A program made the position numbers and the translations under genes. Source: an uncultured Dehalococcoidia bacterium (GTDB lineage: Bacteria > Chloroflexota > Dehalococcoidia > Lucifugimonadales > CATQGZ01). Taken from it: 64,000 nucleotides of DNA. Shown piece by piece: positions 22,418 to 31,406 of this stretch. Below the pieces are notes generated by a model. That model searched no databases. It was not told where the DNA came from and saw only the letters and a list, made by a program, of their open reading frames with translations. Positions within the stretch are counted from its first letter, which is position 1; each line of letters starts with the position of its first letter. The stretch spans positions 952,975 through 1,016,974 of the forward strand of contig OY282365.1 of assembly GCA_958295685.1 (NCBI GenBank), given 5' to 3'.

Positions 22418-24805
22418 TCAAGCCTGCCGGTCATCGAACAGGAACCCCCTGATGGCCGCGCCGTGCCGCTGGTACAGGAATCCCCCGACAAGCATGATGG
22501 CGCCCAAGCTCAGGAACGCGGCGACTCTGTACCCCTGCTCCAGCGCGAACGAGTCTAACAGGAAGAGTTTCAGAACGGGTATCGCCAGAAGGCCCAGGCC
22601 GGCCAGCCTGACCATTCGCAGCCGACGGACAATGCCCAGCGCGAGGGCGGCGCTCGCGTACACGCCCCACGTGAGGCTCAGGCCCAGACTCTTGGCGTAG
22701 AACGCCGCGTCGCCGGTGACGTTCACCAAGCCGCTGTCCACCACCGCGATCCACTCGGCGCTGAGTATCCACAGGGTCAGGAAGTTGGCCGTGATCAACA
22801 GGCCTGGCACAAGCTCCCGCCTGTCCGGCGGCAGGACTCTCCACCGCCCCGAGGCAGCTTGCAGGGCGACCACGTAGAGGACGGCTATGCCGGAGGCGAA
22901 GGCCATCATCCGGTAGTTGAGCGCGAAACGGAACTCATCCAGGTCGACCAGGGTGTCGAATATGATCAGCCGCAGCGTCATCACCACGAGGACGCCGACG
23001 CCCAGCGCTCCCAGTTCGTGGATGCCGAGCCTGGCGGACAGCCAGACCAGGGCAAGCGACTCGACGGCCCACGCGGCGGCCACCCACGCGCCTTCGATCC
23101 GGGCGATTTCCACGTGAACGGGAACGGCCACGGTCAGGAGCACAACTCCTGCCGACAGAAAGGCGGGGAACAGATCCTTCTCTTTATCCGTAAGCCGGCT
23201 CTCGTTCCGCCGCAGCAGCCAGGCCGCCAGGAAGGTCGCGGCTATGCCGACGGCGTAGGCGGTGAGAAGCTCGTAGCCGCGCACTTCCCCGGCGTCTACC
23301 TCGAGAAAGACCCGTACGACTTCTACGTAGTAGGGAGGATCCGGATAGGACGTCAGCGCGTTGAGAGTATCCGCCAACAGCAGCCAGACGACGAATATGG
23401 CCGACGCGGCCGCGCCGAATAGTCTCAGCAGCGGCATCCTCAGCGCGAAGGACAGCCATACCAGGGCCGCCCCTTCAGCGGCCCACGCCACGCTGACCCA
23501 CGGGCTGCCCAGTTGCACCGGCGCGGCCACGGTCAGGAGCACCAGAGCGATACTCAGGGCCATGTAGCTAAGATACGACTGCTCCTTGCCCCTTCGGGAG
23601 ACGGCGTAGGCGAGTCCCATATAGAACAGCGCCAGCAGCAGGGTGAAGCCTCCCATCCACTCCCTGAGCTCACTCCACATGAGGCCGTAGCTTATGCCGA
23701 AGTAGGCGGCGGCGTTGATTACCATGAGGGCATGATCCAATGGCTGGGGAGCGCGCCTGCGGACGACGTGGAAGAGAGTCGTCGCGCCCACGAATATGAG
23801 GAACACGGCGGTCAGGCTGCCCTGGGCCGCCGCCAGGGAGACCTGACCGCCGGAGTCCGCGTACCATATGCCAAAGGACGCCAGCGAACCGAGAAGCGCT
23901 AGGAACGTGAACCAGCGCCAGTTGCGGACAGTGGACAGAGCCAGCACGCCCGCGTCCACTATAACCACGTAGACCATAACCTGGAGGCCGCCCTCGGATG
24001 CCGTCGCAGTCACGGCTTCGGTGGCTCCCGCTTCGGTGGCCCCCAGAATGAACGGCGCGGCGAAAGCGCCCAGGATGCCGATGACGGCGAGAGCGGTCGA
24101 GTCGTACCTGAGAGCAAGCGCCGCGGCCGTCACGCTGATCAGGAACAGGGCTCCAACCGCCGGATACAGCCCGATCAGGCCGTAGAACGAGAAGGCCGCG
24201 AATATGGAGACGTAGAGTACTGCAACGCCGCCGCCCGAGAGAGCCTGAGAGTAGGTGGGGTAGCGCATCCGCAGGTATTCGGCGAGACCGAGCAGGCCCA
24301 CGCCTCCCACGACACCCATCACCACGCGCTCCGTCTCGTCGATCCACTGATTGTCGAACGCGAGCTTGAGGAAGAAGGCAACGCCGATGATCACGGCCAG
24401 TATGCCGACGCGGACCAGCCAATTGCCCCCCAGGATGAGCTCCCAGGGAATGGCTTCACGGGGCCGCGCCGGCTGTGAAGTCGGAGGCGTCGCGGGCGTG
24501 ATCGGCTCCGACTTCACGGCCGCGGGCGTCTTCATCTCCGGAGTAGGCGCCGCGTGGACAGGCTCACTCGGAGCGGGCGCCCTTGCGGGTGAGCGGATGC
24601 CGTGCCCAGCCAACGCCGCGCGGACATCCACGAGCGCCGCGTCCAGACGCTCCACCCGCCTGCCGAGGCTCTCTACCTGTGCGCGAAGCTGGGCCGGGGA
24701 CAGGTCTCCGCCTGGGACTGCCGTCTCGGACTTGAGGCGGACGCCGCAGTGAACGCAAAAGAGACTGGACTCGGCGTTTTCCCGGCCGCAGCTAAAGCAG
24801 GGAAT
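22418..24805 (-). CDS. DUF2339 multi-pass membrane protein with N-terminal zinc ribbon
   Basis: A polytopic protein with many predicted membrane helices from about residue 125 onward, opening with PWELILGGNWLVRVGILAV, the signature of DUF2339. In the same frame, upstream of the GTG at 24655, lies a clear zinc ribbon (CFSCGRENAESSLFCVHCG) followed by a coiled segment. I therefore extend the gene to 24805, where an ATT codon follows a perfect AAGGAGG by 6 nt; no ATG, GTG or TTG lies in frame between. This gives 795 residues. If ATT is not used, GTG 24655 would yield a 745-residue form without the ribbon. It lies 12 bp after the CoA-transferase. Function unknown. Confidence 0.75.
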   Translation of the reverse strand: MPCFSCGRENAESSLFCVHCGVRLKSETAVPGGDLSPAQLRAQVESLGRRVERLDAALVDVRAALAGHGIRSPARAPAPSEPVHAAPTPEMKTPAAVKSEPITPATPPTSQPARPREAIPWELILGGNWLVRVGILAVIIGVAFFLKLAFDNQWIDETERVVMGVVGGVGLLGLAEYLRMRYPTYSQALSGGGVAVLYVSIFAAFSFYGLIGLYPAVGALFLISVTAAALALRYDSTALAVIGILGAFAAPFILGATEAGATEAVTATASEGGLQVMVYVVIVDAGVLALSTVRNWRWFTFLALLGSLASFGIWYADSGGQVSLAAAQGSLTAVFLIFVGATTLFHVVRRRAPQPLDHALMVINAAAYFGISYGLMWSELREWMGGFTLLLALFYMGLAYAVSRRGKEQSYLSYMALSIALVLLTVAAPVQLGSPWVSVAWAAEGAALVWLSFALRMPLLRLFGAAASAIFVVWLLLADTLNALTSYPDPPYYVEVVRVFLEVDAGEVRGYELLTAYAVGIAATFLAAWLLRRNESRLTDKEKDLFPAFLSAGVVLLTVAVPVHVEIARIEGAWVAAAWAVESLALVWLSARLGIHELGALGVGVLVVMTLRLIIFDTLVDLDEFRFALNYRMMAFASGIAVLYVVALQAASGRWRVLPPDRRELVPGLLITANFLTLWILSAEWIAVVDSGLVNVTGDAAFYAKSLGLSLTWGVYASAALALGIVRRLRMVRLAGLGLLAIPVLKLFLLDSFALEQGYRVAAFLSLGAIMLVGGFLYQRHGAAIRGFLFDDRQA

Positions 24806-24816
24806 GGTCGGCCTCC

Positions 24817-26046
24817 TTATGACACCAAGGAGCCGTGCTCCTCTTCCGCCGGCGCGCAGCGTATCACCCCGGCCTCCCGCAGGGCCTTGATGCGTTCGTC
24901 GGCGTAGCCCAGCGTGCCGGTCAGTATCTCGCGCGTGTGCTGCCCGACGGTTGGTGTCCGGCCGACCACCATCGGCGTCCGGCTGAACTTGATCATCTTG
25001 CCGGCAACGTGAATGCTGCCCGCCACCGGGTCAGGCACCTCGACCATTATCTCCCGCTCATGCACGTGCGGGTCCTCGGCGGCCTGCTCGGTGGTGTTGA
25101 CCGGCGCGCAGGGGATGCTGAACTCCGAGAGGTGGTTCACCGCCTCTTTCGTGGTCTTGCCGATGAAGAGGTTGGCCAGCGCGCTCTCGATCACGTCGAC
25201 GTGCTCGCCGCGGGCGTCGCGAGTGGCGAAGCGGGGGTCGCCGCGCCACTCGGGCCTGCCGAGCGCCGCGCACACCCTGGGCCACATGGCATCGCTGGCC
25301 GCCGTGACGTAGACCCACCCGTCCGAGGTCGGATAGGCGTTGCCGAGGCCCGATCCGTTCCCCTCGCGCTTCTCGACGGTTCCGTTCCCAAGATAGGCTG
25401 ATATGGGAATCTCGTTGACCGTGAACCCTGTATCGGCGAGCGAGACGTCGATCGACTGGCCCAGGCCCGAGAGCTCACGCTCGCGGAGCGCCGCCAGCGC
25501 CCCTATCGTGGCGTGCAGCGACGTTATGCGGTCGATTAGCGGAAAGTAGGTCTTGATCGGCGGGTCGTCGGGAAAGCCGGTCATCCACATCAGGCCGCCA
25601 ATGGCCTGCCCTATCTGGTCGAATCCAACCCTGTCGCTGTACGGCCCATACTGCCCGTAGGCGGAGACGTTGACCATGACGATGCGCGGGTTGAGCTCCC
25701 GCAGGGCGTCGTAGCCGAAGCCCATCTTCTCTATCGTGCCGGGCCTGAAGTTCTGCAGCAGGATGTCGGAGACCCCTACCAGGTCTCGGAGTATCTCCTT
25801 GCCCTCCTCCGCGCGGAGGTCTATCGACAGGCTCTTCTTCCCGCTGTTGTACTGCACCCAGTAGGCGCTCTGTCCCCTGACCTTTGGGCCTCCGGCACGG
25901 CTCTCGTCCCCCGACAGCCCCTCGATCTTGATCACCTCGGCGCCCATGCGGGCGAACATCAGGGCACACCTGGGCCCGGCCTGGTAGCGGCCCAAGTCCA
26001 GCATTCGAACCCCATCCAGGGGCGTGGACGGAGCGCCGCCGCTCAC
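24817..26046 (-). CDS. Class III (CaiB/BaiF) CoA-transferase
   Basis: A 409-residue family III CoA-transferase moving CoA between carboxylic acids. It opens with DGVRMLDLGRYQAGPRCALMFARMGAEVIKIE and has the family blocks GKKSLSIDLRAEEG, LLQNFRPGTIEKMGFGYD, PRIVMVNVSAYGQ, GFDQIGQAIGG and GQSIDVSLADTG. GTG 26046 overlaps the TGA of the hydratase gene (GTGA), giving translational coupling. The pair suggests activation and hydration of an acyl substrate in a degradation pathway; the substrate is unknown. Confidence 0.92.
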   Translation of the reverse strand: MSGGAPSTPLDGVRMLDLGRYQAGPRCALMFARMGAEVIKIEGLSGDESRAGGPKVRGQSAYWVQYNSGKKSLSIDLRAEEGKEILRDLVGVSDILLQNFRPGTIEKMGFGYDALRELNPRIVMVNVSAYGQYGPYSDRVGFDQIGQAIGGLMWMTGFPDDPPIKTYFPLIDRITSLHATIGALAALRERELSGLGQSIDVSLADTGFTVNEIPISAYLGNGTVEKREGNGSGLGNAYPTSDGWVYVTAASDAMWPRVCAALGRPEWRGDPRFATRDARGEHVDVIESALANLFIGKTTKEAVNHLSEFSIPCAPVNTTEQAAEDPHVHEREIMVEVPDPVAGSIHVAGKMIKFSRTPMVVGRTPTVGQHTREILTGTLGYADERIKALREAGVIRCAPAEEEHGSLVS

Positions 26047-26795
26047 GTCCCCTTCCTTTCGAGGAAGTCCCTGAACCCCTCGAGCACCGGGGTTGGCTTC
26101 AGCCTGCCCGCCTGAGCCTCGGCCTCGCGCTCGTACATCCGCCTCCACGCGACGCCCACGTTGCCAATCATGAGCTCCTTGATGCCCTGCACCATGCGGG
26201 GGTCGTTCCCGGCGATCTGCCTGCCGATCTCCATAGCGGTCTCCATCAGTTCTCCCGACGACACCAGGCGGTCGAGCAGCCCTATTCTGTGCGCCTCCTC
26301 CGCCTCGACGACCCGGGCCGTGAAGAGCAGGTCCTTGGCCGCAGGCCAGCCGACCTGCATGGGCAGGCTCCACGTGGAGTTCACCCTGCCATACGAGGCC
26401 GCGAGGAACCTGAAGCTGCTCCGCTCGCAGCCCACTCTGATGTCGAAGCTGGACGCCATCACCGCCGCCCCGCCGTAGGCGAGGCCGTTGATCGCTCCAA
26501 TGGTCGGTTTGACGCAGGACGCCGTGTGCCAGCTCGGTTCGGACCTGGGGGGCTCAGGGGCTGCGGCTGCCGCCAGCCGCGCCGCCTCCTTGATGTCCGC
26601 GCCCGCGGAGAACGCCCGGTCGCCCATCCCAGTGAATACGATAGCCCTGACCTCGGCGTCGGCCTCCATGTCGGTGAGGGCGGCGTCCAACTCGCGGTGC
26701 ATGGTCCTGTTCATCGCGTTGAGAACCGCCGGCCGGTTCAGGGTTATCGTCCCGACGCCCTGGTCTTTCTCGACGACTATGTTCTCGTAAGTCAA
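26043..26795 (-). CDS. Enoyl-CoA hydratase/isomerase family protein
   Basis: A 250-residue crotonase-fold enzyme. VGTITLNRPAVLNAMN begins the fold, FSAGADIKEAA supplies the first oxyanion-hole backbone, and INGLAYGGAAVMASSFDIRV the second; GRVNSTWSLP and AKDLLFTARVVEAEEAHRIGL follow. The catalytic-glutamate positions of classical hydratases are not conserved (GRVNSTWSLP region), so a different crotonase reaction is possible. TTG 26795 is the likely start (GGAG seven nt upstream). Coupled to the CoA-transferase. Confidence 0.88.
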   Translation of the reverse strand: MTYENIVVEKDQGVGTITLNRPAVLNAMNRTMHRELDAALTDMEADAEVRAIVFTGMGDRAFSAGADIKEAARLAAAAAPEPPRSEPSWHTASCVKPTIGAINGLAYGGAAVMASSFDIRVGCERSSFRFLAASYGRVNSTWSLPMQVGWPAAKDLLFTARVVEAEEAHRIGLLDRLVSSGELMETAMEIGRQIAGNDPRMVQGIKELMIGNVGVAWRRMYEREAEAQAGRLKPTPVLEGFRDFLERKGT

Positions 26796-26815
26796 GCCGC
26801 GCTCCGATGCAGGGG

Positions 26816-27640
26816 CTACCCGGCGGCCTCTCGAGGCCGGATGTCCCGGTTCATGGCCCAGCGGGGGTAGTAGTCGTAAATCTCCGCGCCTGAGTAAGGG
26901 CTGCCGAGCGGCTGCGGGGGCAGCCTGAAGGGGCCTTTCACCGCGCGCACGTCGCTCATGAAGTACCGCAGGCCCGCAGAGCGCAGTGTGCGAGCGGACG
27001 GCACGTTGAACGAGCCGACGGAGGCCATGGCGACCCTGCCGTTGCGCAGTATCCAGTTTGCCGCCGCAACGACCACGGCCCGCCCCAGGCCCCTGCCCTT
27101 CGCGCCGGGCGCCACGTCCATACCGATCTCCCAGACCGGCTCGCCCTTGTCCTCCACCGTCGCCAGCGCAGCTAGGCGGCCGTCCTCGAATACGGCGAAG
27201 CGGCCCACCGAGCCTTCGATGTGAGTGTGCCAGAAGACGCCCCTGTCCGCATCGGCCAAGTCGTCCTCCGACACCTGCACGGGGCGGTCGTCGGTTACCG
27301 GACTCACCGTGCTGTCGTCTCCGAAGAGAAGCCACGTCGGCCCCCAGATGCCGAAGCCGTCGGAAAGCGTCACCCGCGCCAGCTCGTAGCAGCCGAGAGG
27401 AGAGAAGAGAAGATCGGGGGGCAGGCCGGCAACTACCGGCTCGATCCTGTCGACCATATCCGGCCGCGCCACGACCGCCGCGGCCCCGCCCACCATAACG
27501 GCGCGCAGCGGGGCATCTCCGGCCGCGCTCTCATCGGCCGGGAAGACGGGCACGGGGTCCGGCTTCAGGGCGGAGACAGGGACACCGTAGCGCTTCTCGG
27601 TCCAGGACTCGATGGATGCGCGGAGACTGAGGTCGGACAT
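26816..27640 (-). CDS. GNAT-family N-acetyltransferase
   Basis: A 274-residue protein with a degenerate N-terminal half and a C-terminal GNAT domain. The acetyl-CoA motif is VAPGAKGRGLGRAVVVAAANWIL (pyrophosphate loop GRGLGR), followed by NVPSARTLRSAGLR. The substrate is not evident. It is the first gene of a minus-strand cluster with the hydratase and CoA-transferase (20-bp gap). Confidence 0.82.
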   Translation of the reverse strand: MSDLSLRASIESWTEKRYGVPVSALKPDPVPVFPADESAAGDAPLRAVMVGGAAAVVARPDMVDRIEPVVAGLPPDLLFSPLGCYELARVTLSDGFGIWGPTWLLFGDDSTVSPVTDDRPVQVSEDDLADADRGVFWHTHIEGSVGRFAVFEDGRLAALATVEDKGEPVWEIGMDVAPGAKGRGLGRAVVVAAANWILRNGRVAMASVGSFNVPSARTLRSAGLRYFMSDVRAVKGPFRLPPQPLGSPYSGAEIYDYYPRWAMNRDIRPREAAG

Positions 27641-27767
27641 GGCCGCTACATCCTATCACGCATCCGGGCCCGGCGGGGCACAGCCGGCCGGCAGAGCGCC
27701 TGTGATTCTCGACGAGACGAAGCTGTTCAGACTCTGTGAGAACCCGAAAAGGGGGAGTCCAGAGGGG

Positions 27768-27902
27768 TTCTCCCCCTCTGGCAGGGGGCCTGGGTCACTG
27801 ACCACCGGCCACATGTTCTCCCCTCTGGCAGGGGGCCTGGGTCACTGACCACCGGCCACCGGCCACTGACCACTGTTCTCCCCTCTGGCAGGGGGCCTGG
27901 GG
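27768..27902. repeat. Three imperfect tandem repeats in a divergent promoter region
   Basis: TTCTCCCC-CTGGCAGGGGGCCTGG blocks begin at 27768, 27816 and 27876. The first two continue into GTCACTGACCACCGGCCAC. The first is preceded by a CCAGAGGGG/CCCCTCTGG hairpin (27759-27781). They fill the 352-bp gap between the divergent GNAT and nuclease genes. A TATAAT at 27954-27959 could serve the rightward cassette. Confidence 0.6.
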
Positions 27903-27992
27903 GCTTTGCCCTCAGTGGCGTCTGGCGCGCCGCCCGCCCGTGCCAATATAATGGCCCAGTCCGCAGCCCCATTCAGTATAAGGACGTGAAGG

Positions 27993-29345
27993 ATGGAAGG
28001 ACCGTTCGCGGCCCGATTCATACGAAACATCGACGCCAACAGAACCGTCAAGGACGCGCTCACGGCCGCCGTCGGCGCGAGCAGGCCGCGCTTTCGCGTC
28101 TCGGTCACCGACCTGGTGAACCCCGCACAGTCATACTACCGCTGGAAGCGGCCCGACGTGCGCCCCTCCCTGGACAGGCTCCAGGTCATGATGGCGGGCA
28201 CAGGGTTTCACGACATCTTCGGCAAGATCGTCTCGACCGAGGAGTTCGTCGAGCAGACCCTGGAACTCGACGGCATAGTCGGGAAGGTCGACATATACGA
28301 GGACGTGCCGGTCGAGCTCAAGACGACCGGCTCCATTCCCGCCGACATCTACGAGGGTCGAAACTCATACTTCGAACAGCTCGGCATGTACTGCGCGCTG
28401 GCAGGGAACCCGGAAGGCCGGCTCTTCGTGTATCGGCGGGAGACCGAGTGGCGGGCCTCCGAGCTGGTGGTCTACTCTGCCCAGTTCCTCGACGTCGCGG
28501 CGGTGGGCGTCGAGATGCGCCGCAGGCGCGACGTGTTCCAAGACGCGCTGGACCGCGAGGACCCGTCCGCGCTCCCCCGATGCGAGTGGATGGAGCGCGG
28601 CTGCGACTACTCCCACGTCTGCGAATGCGCGAGCGCCCCCAAGGGGCCGCGCCTGGTTCCGAGGGAAGGGGTCGTCATCACACCCAGGGACAACCTCGCG
28701 GCCGAACTGAAGGAGCGGCTGGCAAGCGCGCGCCGCACGGGGTCCGGCCTCCGTCTGAACGACCTGGTGTTCCCCAGGAAGACCATCCTGCGTAGAGAGC
28801 GGACGGACGAGGAAGGGGTGGACGCGCGGGCGCGGATGGCGCAGATGGAGCAGCTGGGCTTTCGACGGGCGCTGGGCAGCGCGATGAGATACGGGTCTCC
28901 GGGCCAGTTCAGGATCATCCCCGTCAGGCTGGGGAGCATCGACGACAGGGTGCAGATGTATCAGGACGTGCCCACCATTCTCAGAGCGCCCAGGGTCAGA
29001 GACATGGTCGACAGGTCGGACCTGACGCGCCTGTTCCCGCACTACTTCGACCGCATCGCGTTCGAGAGCGCGCTGGCCGGCAGCCGGCGGGGCCGCGTGG
29101 TCCTCTACTACGAGGCGATACCGGGCGACAAGTTCATGGTCTACGACGTCATCTTCAACGACGTCGAGGCCATCGCAAGGGAGGCAGCGCGCAGACTCGG
29201 CCTGCTGGAGTCCGGCGCGCCGCACGTCGATCTGCCGCCGTGCCCGGCGTGGATGGCGAAGTACTGCAGCTTCGCTCCAGGCTGCGGATGCGCCGCCCCC
29301 GCGCGGCCGCCGAGCAGGCAGGCCTCATGGAGCCTCTCAGACTAG
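27993..29345 (+). CDS. Duplicated Cas4-like PD-(D/E)XK nuclease with Fe-S cysteines
   Basis: A 450-residue protein made of two related halves. Half one (about 30-225) has the Cas4/RecB-like nuclease pattern: GTGFHDIFG with a catalytic His, IVGKVDIYED (Asp), VELKTT (Glu-x-Lys), a QLGMYCAL helix and a terminal cysteine set (CEWMERGCDYSHVCEC). Half two (about 245-440) repeats the order (LNDLVFPRKT, FRRALGSA, DRVQMYQDVPTILRA) and ends with CPAWMAKYCSFAPGCGC, but the Asp/Glu-x-Lys residues are lost. So it is an active plus an inactive nuclease domain, each with a probable [4Fe-4S] site. No CRISPR array or other cas gene is near. A 3-bp gap links it to the next gene. Confidence 0.78.
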   Translation: MEGPFAARFIRNIDANRTVKDALTAAVGASRPRFRVSVTDLVNPAQSYYRWKRPDVRPSLDRLQVMMAGTGFHDIFGKIVSTEEFVEQTLELDGIVGKVDIYEDVPVELKTTGSIPADIYEGRNSYFEQLGMYCALAGNPEGRLFVYRRETEWRASELVVYSAQFLDVAAVGVEMRRRRDVFQDALDREDPSALPRCEWMERGCDYSHVCECASAPKGPRLVPREGVVITPRDNLAAELKERLASARRTGSGLRLNDLVFPRKTILRRERTDEEGVDARARMAQMEQLGFRRALGSAMRYGSPGQFRIIPVRLGSIDDRVQMYQDVPTILRAPRVRDMVDRSDLTRLFPHYFDRIAFESALAGSRRGRVVLYYEAIPGDKFMVYDVIFNDVEAIAREAARRLGLLESGAPHVDLPPCPAWMAKYCSFAPGCGCAAPARPPSRQASWSLSD

Positions 29346-29348
29346 GAT

Positions 29349-31403
29349 ATGCCAGGCCCTAGCCCCATACGGCAACAGAGCAGGATGGGGTTCGACGACC
29401 CCGACTCGCTGACCCGCGACGCGGGCCTGTCGATCGTCCGCGCCCGCAGCGAGCGAGTGGAATCCTTCGACATGAACCTCTTTGCCGGGTTCGCGTCCAT
29501 GAAAGCGCTGACCTACACGGCCAGCATGGGCATGATCGTCGGCCTGCTGCGTGACTTTGAGTACGACGCCTTCGAGTGTATATTCGGACACCAGGGCATC
29601 CTTCGGCCGGACGTCAGCGACGTTCTCGCCTTTCAGTCAGTGGTGGAAGCGGACCTAAGCAAGGCATTCGTGGCCGTAGAGACGTCCGACGAGCGCCGCC
29701 GAGCCCTGTTCGACAGAGTAGCCGACGACACGGTGCGCTTCTTCGTTGTCAAAGACAAGATCGCCCACGCCAAGATATACCTCCTCAAGCGGGACGATCT
29801 GCGTCGCGTGGTGGTCGGCTCGGCTAACCTGTCCGAAACGGCGTTCTCGGGGCGTCAGGCAGAGACGCTCATCGTGTTCGACAACGACGATACCGCGTGG
29901 AAGCACTACTCGGCGCAGTACGAGGCCGTCCGCAGCGCCGCCACAAGCCGGCTGGAGCCGCGCCGGAAGCCCATCCCCGCCGAGCAGATACCCGTCGAGC
30001 AGATACCGGCGCTCAAGCAGGTGGTTGAAACCGGAGAGGACGTGCGTATCTACGTGCCGCCCGAAGTCGAAGGAGAGGCCGAGGTCTCGCTTCCCAGACT
30101 GCTCGACAGGGTGATTCGGGCGGCGGCTCCGCTGCGGCGCGCCCTGAGCGAAGTCCGTCCCGACAGAAGCGGAAACGTCTCCATCACGCCCAAGGTGGTC
30201 AAAGGGACGATCAATATAGCACGGCTTCGGTCCGGTGAGGACGACAAGCCCGAAGTGTATTTCGCCTATGACGGGCGTCAGTTCGTCCTGTCGGGCGAGG
30301 CCATGAGCCTAGAAGCGGACCCTGAAGATGTCCGCGGAGACGCTGCCCGCTGGATAGAGTTCTTTGGCAACTACGAGAACGGATTCAAGGGCGATGTCGC
30401 GCGGCTTCAGCGGGACTACTTCACATTCATGTGCTGGTTCTACTTCTCCCCCCTACTGTGCGACGTGCGGAACTTCGCGATCCGCTCGAACGCCTTCAGC
30501 TTCGAACAACCCATGTTCGCCGTGCTGTACGGCTCCAGCAACTGCGGCAAGTCGACCCTCATCGAGACCCTCATGACGTCCATGTTCTCGTACCCACGTG
30601 AAGTTGATACAGACAAATTCACACGAACCAACCTGCGGGCCCTTCGGAACAGCTTCAAGCGCCTGCCCGTCTTTTTCGACGACCTCATGAAAGACAGGTT
30701 CAACCGCCACGCCGAGGAGGTAATAAAACAGGATTACATCACCGACGCGGAGTATCCTTGCTTCGCCCTCTCGATGAACGCGGATGCGCGCAGTTTCAAG
30801 GACGAGATCGTCAAGAGGTGCCTGATGATCTACACCAGCACTTCGCTGCCCGGCGACCAGACGGCCGCTAGGAAGAGACTCCAGCGTTCCATAGCCAGCA
30901 TACGGGACGAGATGACGACGGCGCTCTACAGGGAATACCTGAGAAGGTGCGTGGAGAGGATTGGCGTGTTGAGGGAATCCGGGTCACTCGCGGACGCCGA
31001 CGTGCTGGAGCTGTCGTCGACGGTTCTATGCGGCATATTCAGTGAGCACCTGCCTGAGGGAGTGGACGCGCCCCGCTGGTGTGTCCCGATGACGTTGGAG
31101 GAGTACCAGCAACGTGCATGGGACAAGCCCCGACAGGTCCTCGAGAACCTGCTGAGCCGCGACGGGTACACGAAGAAGCGCAAGCCGGACGAGGGCTCCT
31201 GGACAATATCAGGCAAGACAGTACTCGTAGGGACGGCGCAGATGGGCGCGAACCGTATGCGCGGCGATATACCGGACTGGATCCTCGACGACACGGCGTC
31301 GGTCGCCAGCCAGATCGCCCTGAGGCGCAACGAGGTCGAGGAGTTCCTAGGACACAAGCTACGCAGACGCCGCTTCCCGGCCTGGCCCTTCGGCCGCGGC
31401 TGA
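29349..31403 (+). CDS. PLD-family nuclease fused to P-loop NTPase
   Basis: A 684-residue fusion. The N-terminal part (about 30-200) is a phospholipase-D-like domain: AHAKIYLLKRDD gives the HxK motif and VVGSANLSETAFSG the GSxN motif, as in PLD nucleases. The C-terminal part (about 320-600) has a P-loop YGSSNCGKSTLIE, Walker B LPVFFDDL, and a sensor-like FALSMNADARSFKDE...KRC. NCGKST with this spacing recalls superfamily 3 helicases and phage/plasmid replicative NTPases. Encoded 3 bp after the Cas4-like nuclease, it forms a two-gene cassette. The combination suggests nucleic-acid degradation powered by an NTPase; I know no named system with this pair. Confidence 0.75.
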   Translation: MPGPSPIRQQSRMGFDDPDSLTRDAGLSIVRARSERVESFDMNLFAGFASMKALTYTASMGMIVGLLRDFEYDAFECIFGHQGILRPDVSDVLAFQSVVEADLSKAFVAVETSDERRRALFDRVADDTVRFFVVKDKIAHAKIYLLKRDDLRRVVVGSANLSETAFSGRQAETLIVFDNDDTAWKHYSAQYEAVRSAATSRLEPRRKPIPAEQIPVEQIPALKQVVETGEDVRIYVPPEVEGEAEVSLPRLLDRVIRAAAPLRRALSEVRPDRSGNVSITPKVVKGTINIARLRSGEDDKPEVYFAYDGRQFVLSGEAMSLEADPEDVRGDAARWIEFFGNYENGFKGDVARLQRDYFTFMCWFYFSPLLCDVRNFAIRSNAFSFEQPMFAVLYGSSNCGKSTLIETLMTSMFSYPREVDTDKFTRTNLRALRNSFKRLPVFFDDLMKDRFNRHAEEVIKQDYITDAEYPCFALSMNADARSFKDEIVKRCLMIYTSTSLPGDQTAARKRLQRSIASIRDEMTTALYREYLRRCVERIGVLRESGSLADADVLELSSTVLCGIFSEHLPEGVDAPRWCVPMTLEEYQQRAWDKPRQVLENLLSRDGYTKKRKPDEGSWTISGKTVLVGTAQMGANRMRGDIPDWILDDTASVASQIALRRNEVEEFLGHKLRRRRFPAWPFGRG

Positions 31404-31406
31404 GAC

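Noticed and set aside
27993-29345. CRISPR-associated Cas4
   Set aside because: The protein is a double-domain form with no array or other cas genes; only the fold is Cas4-like.
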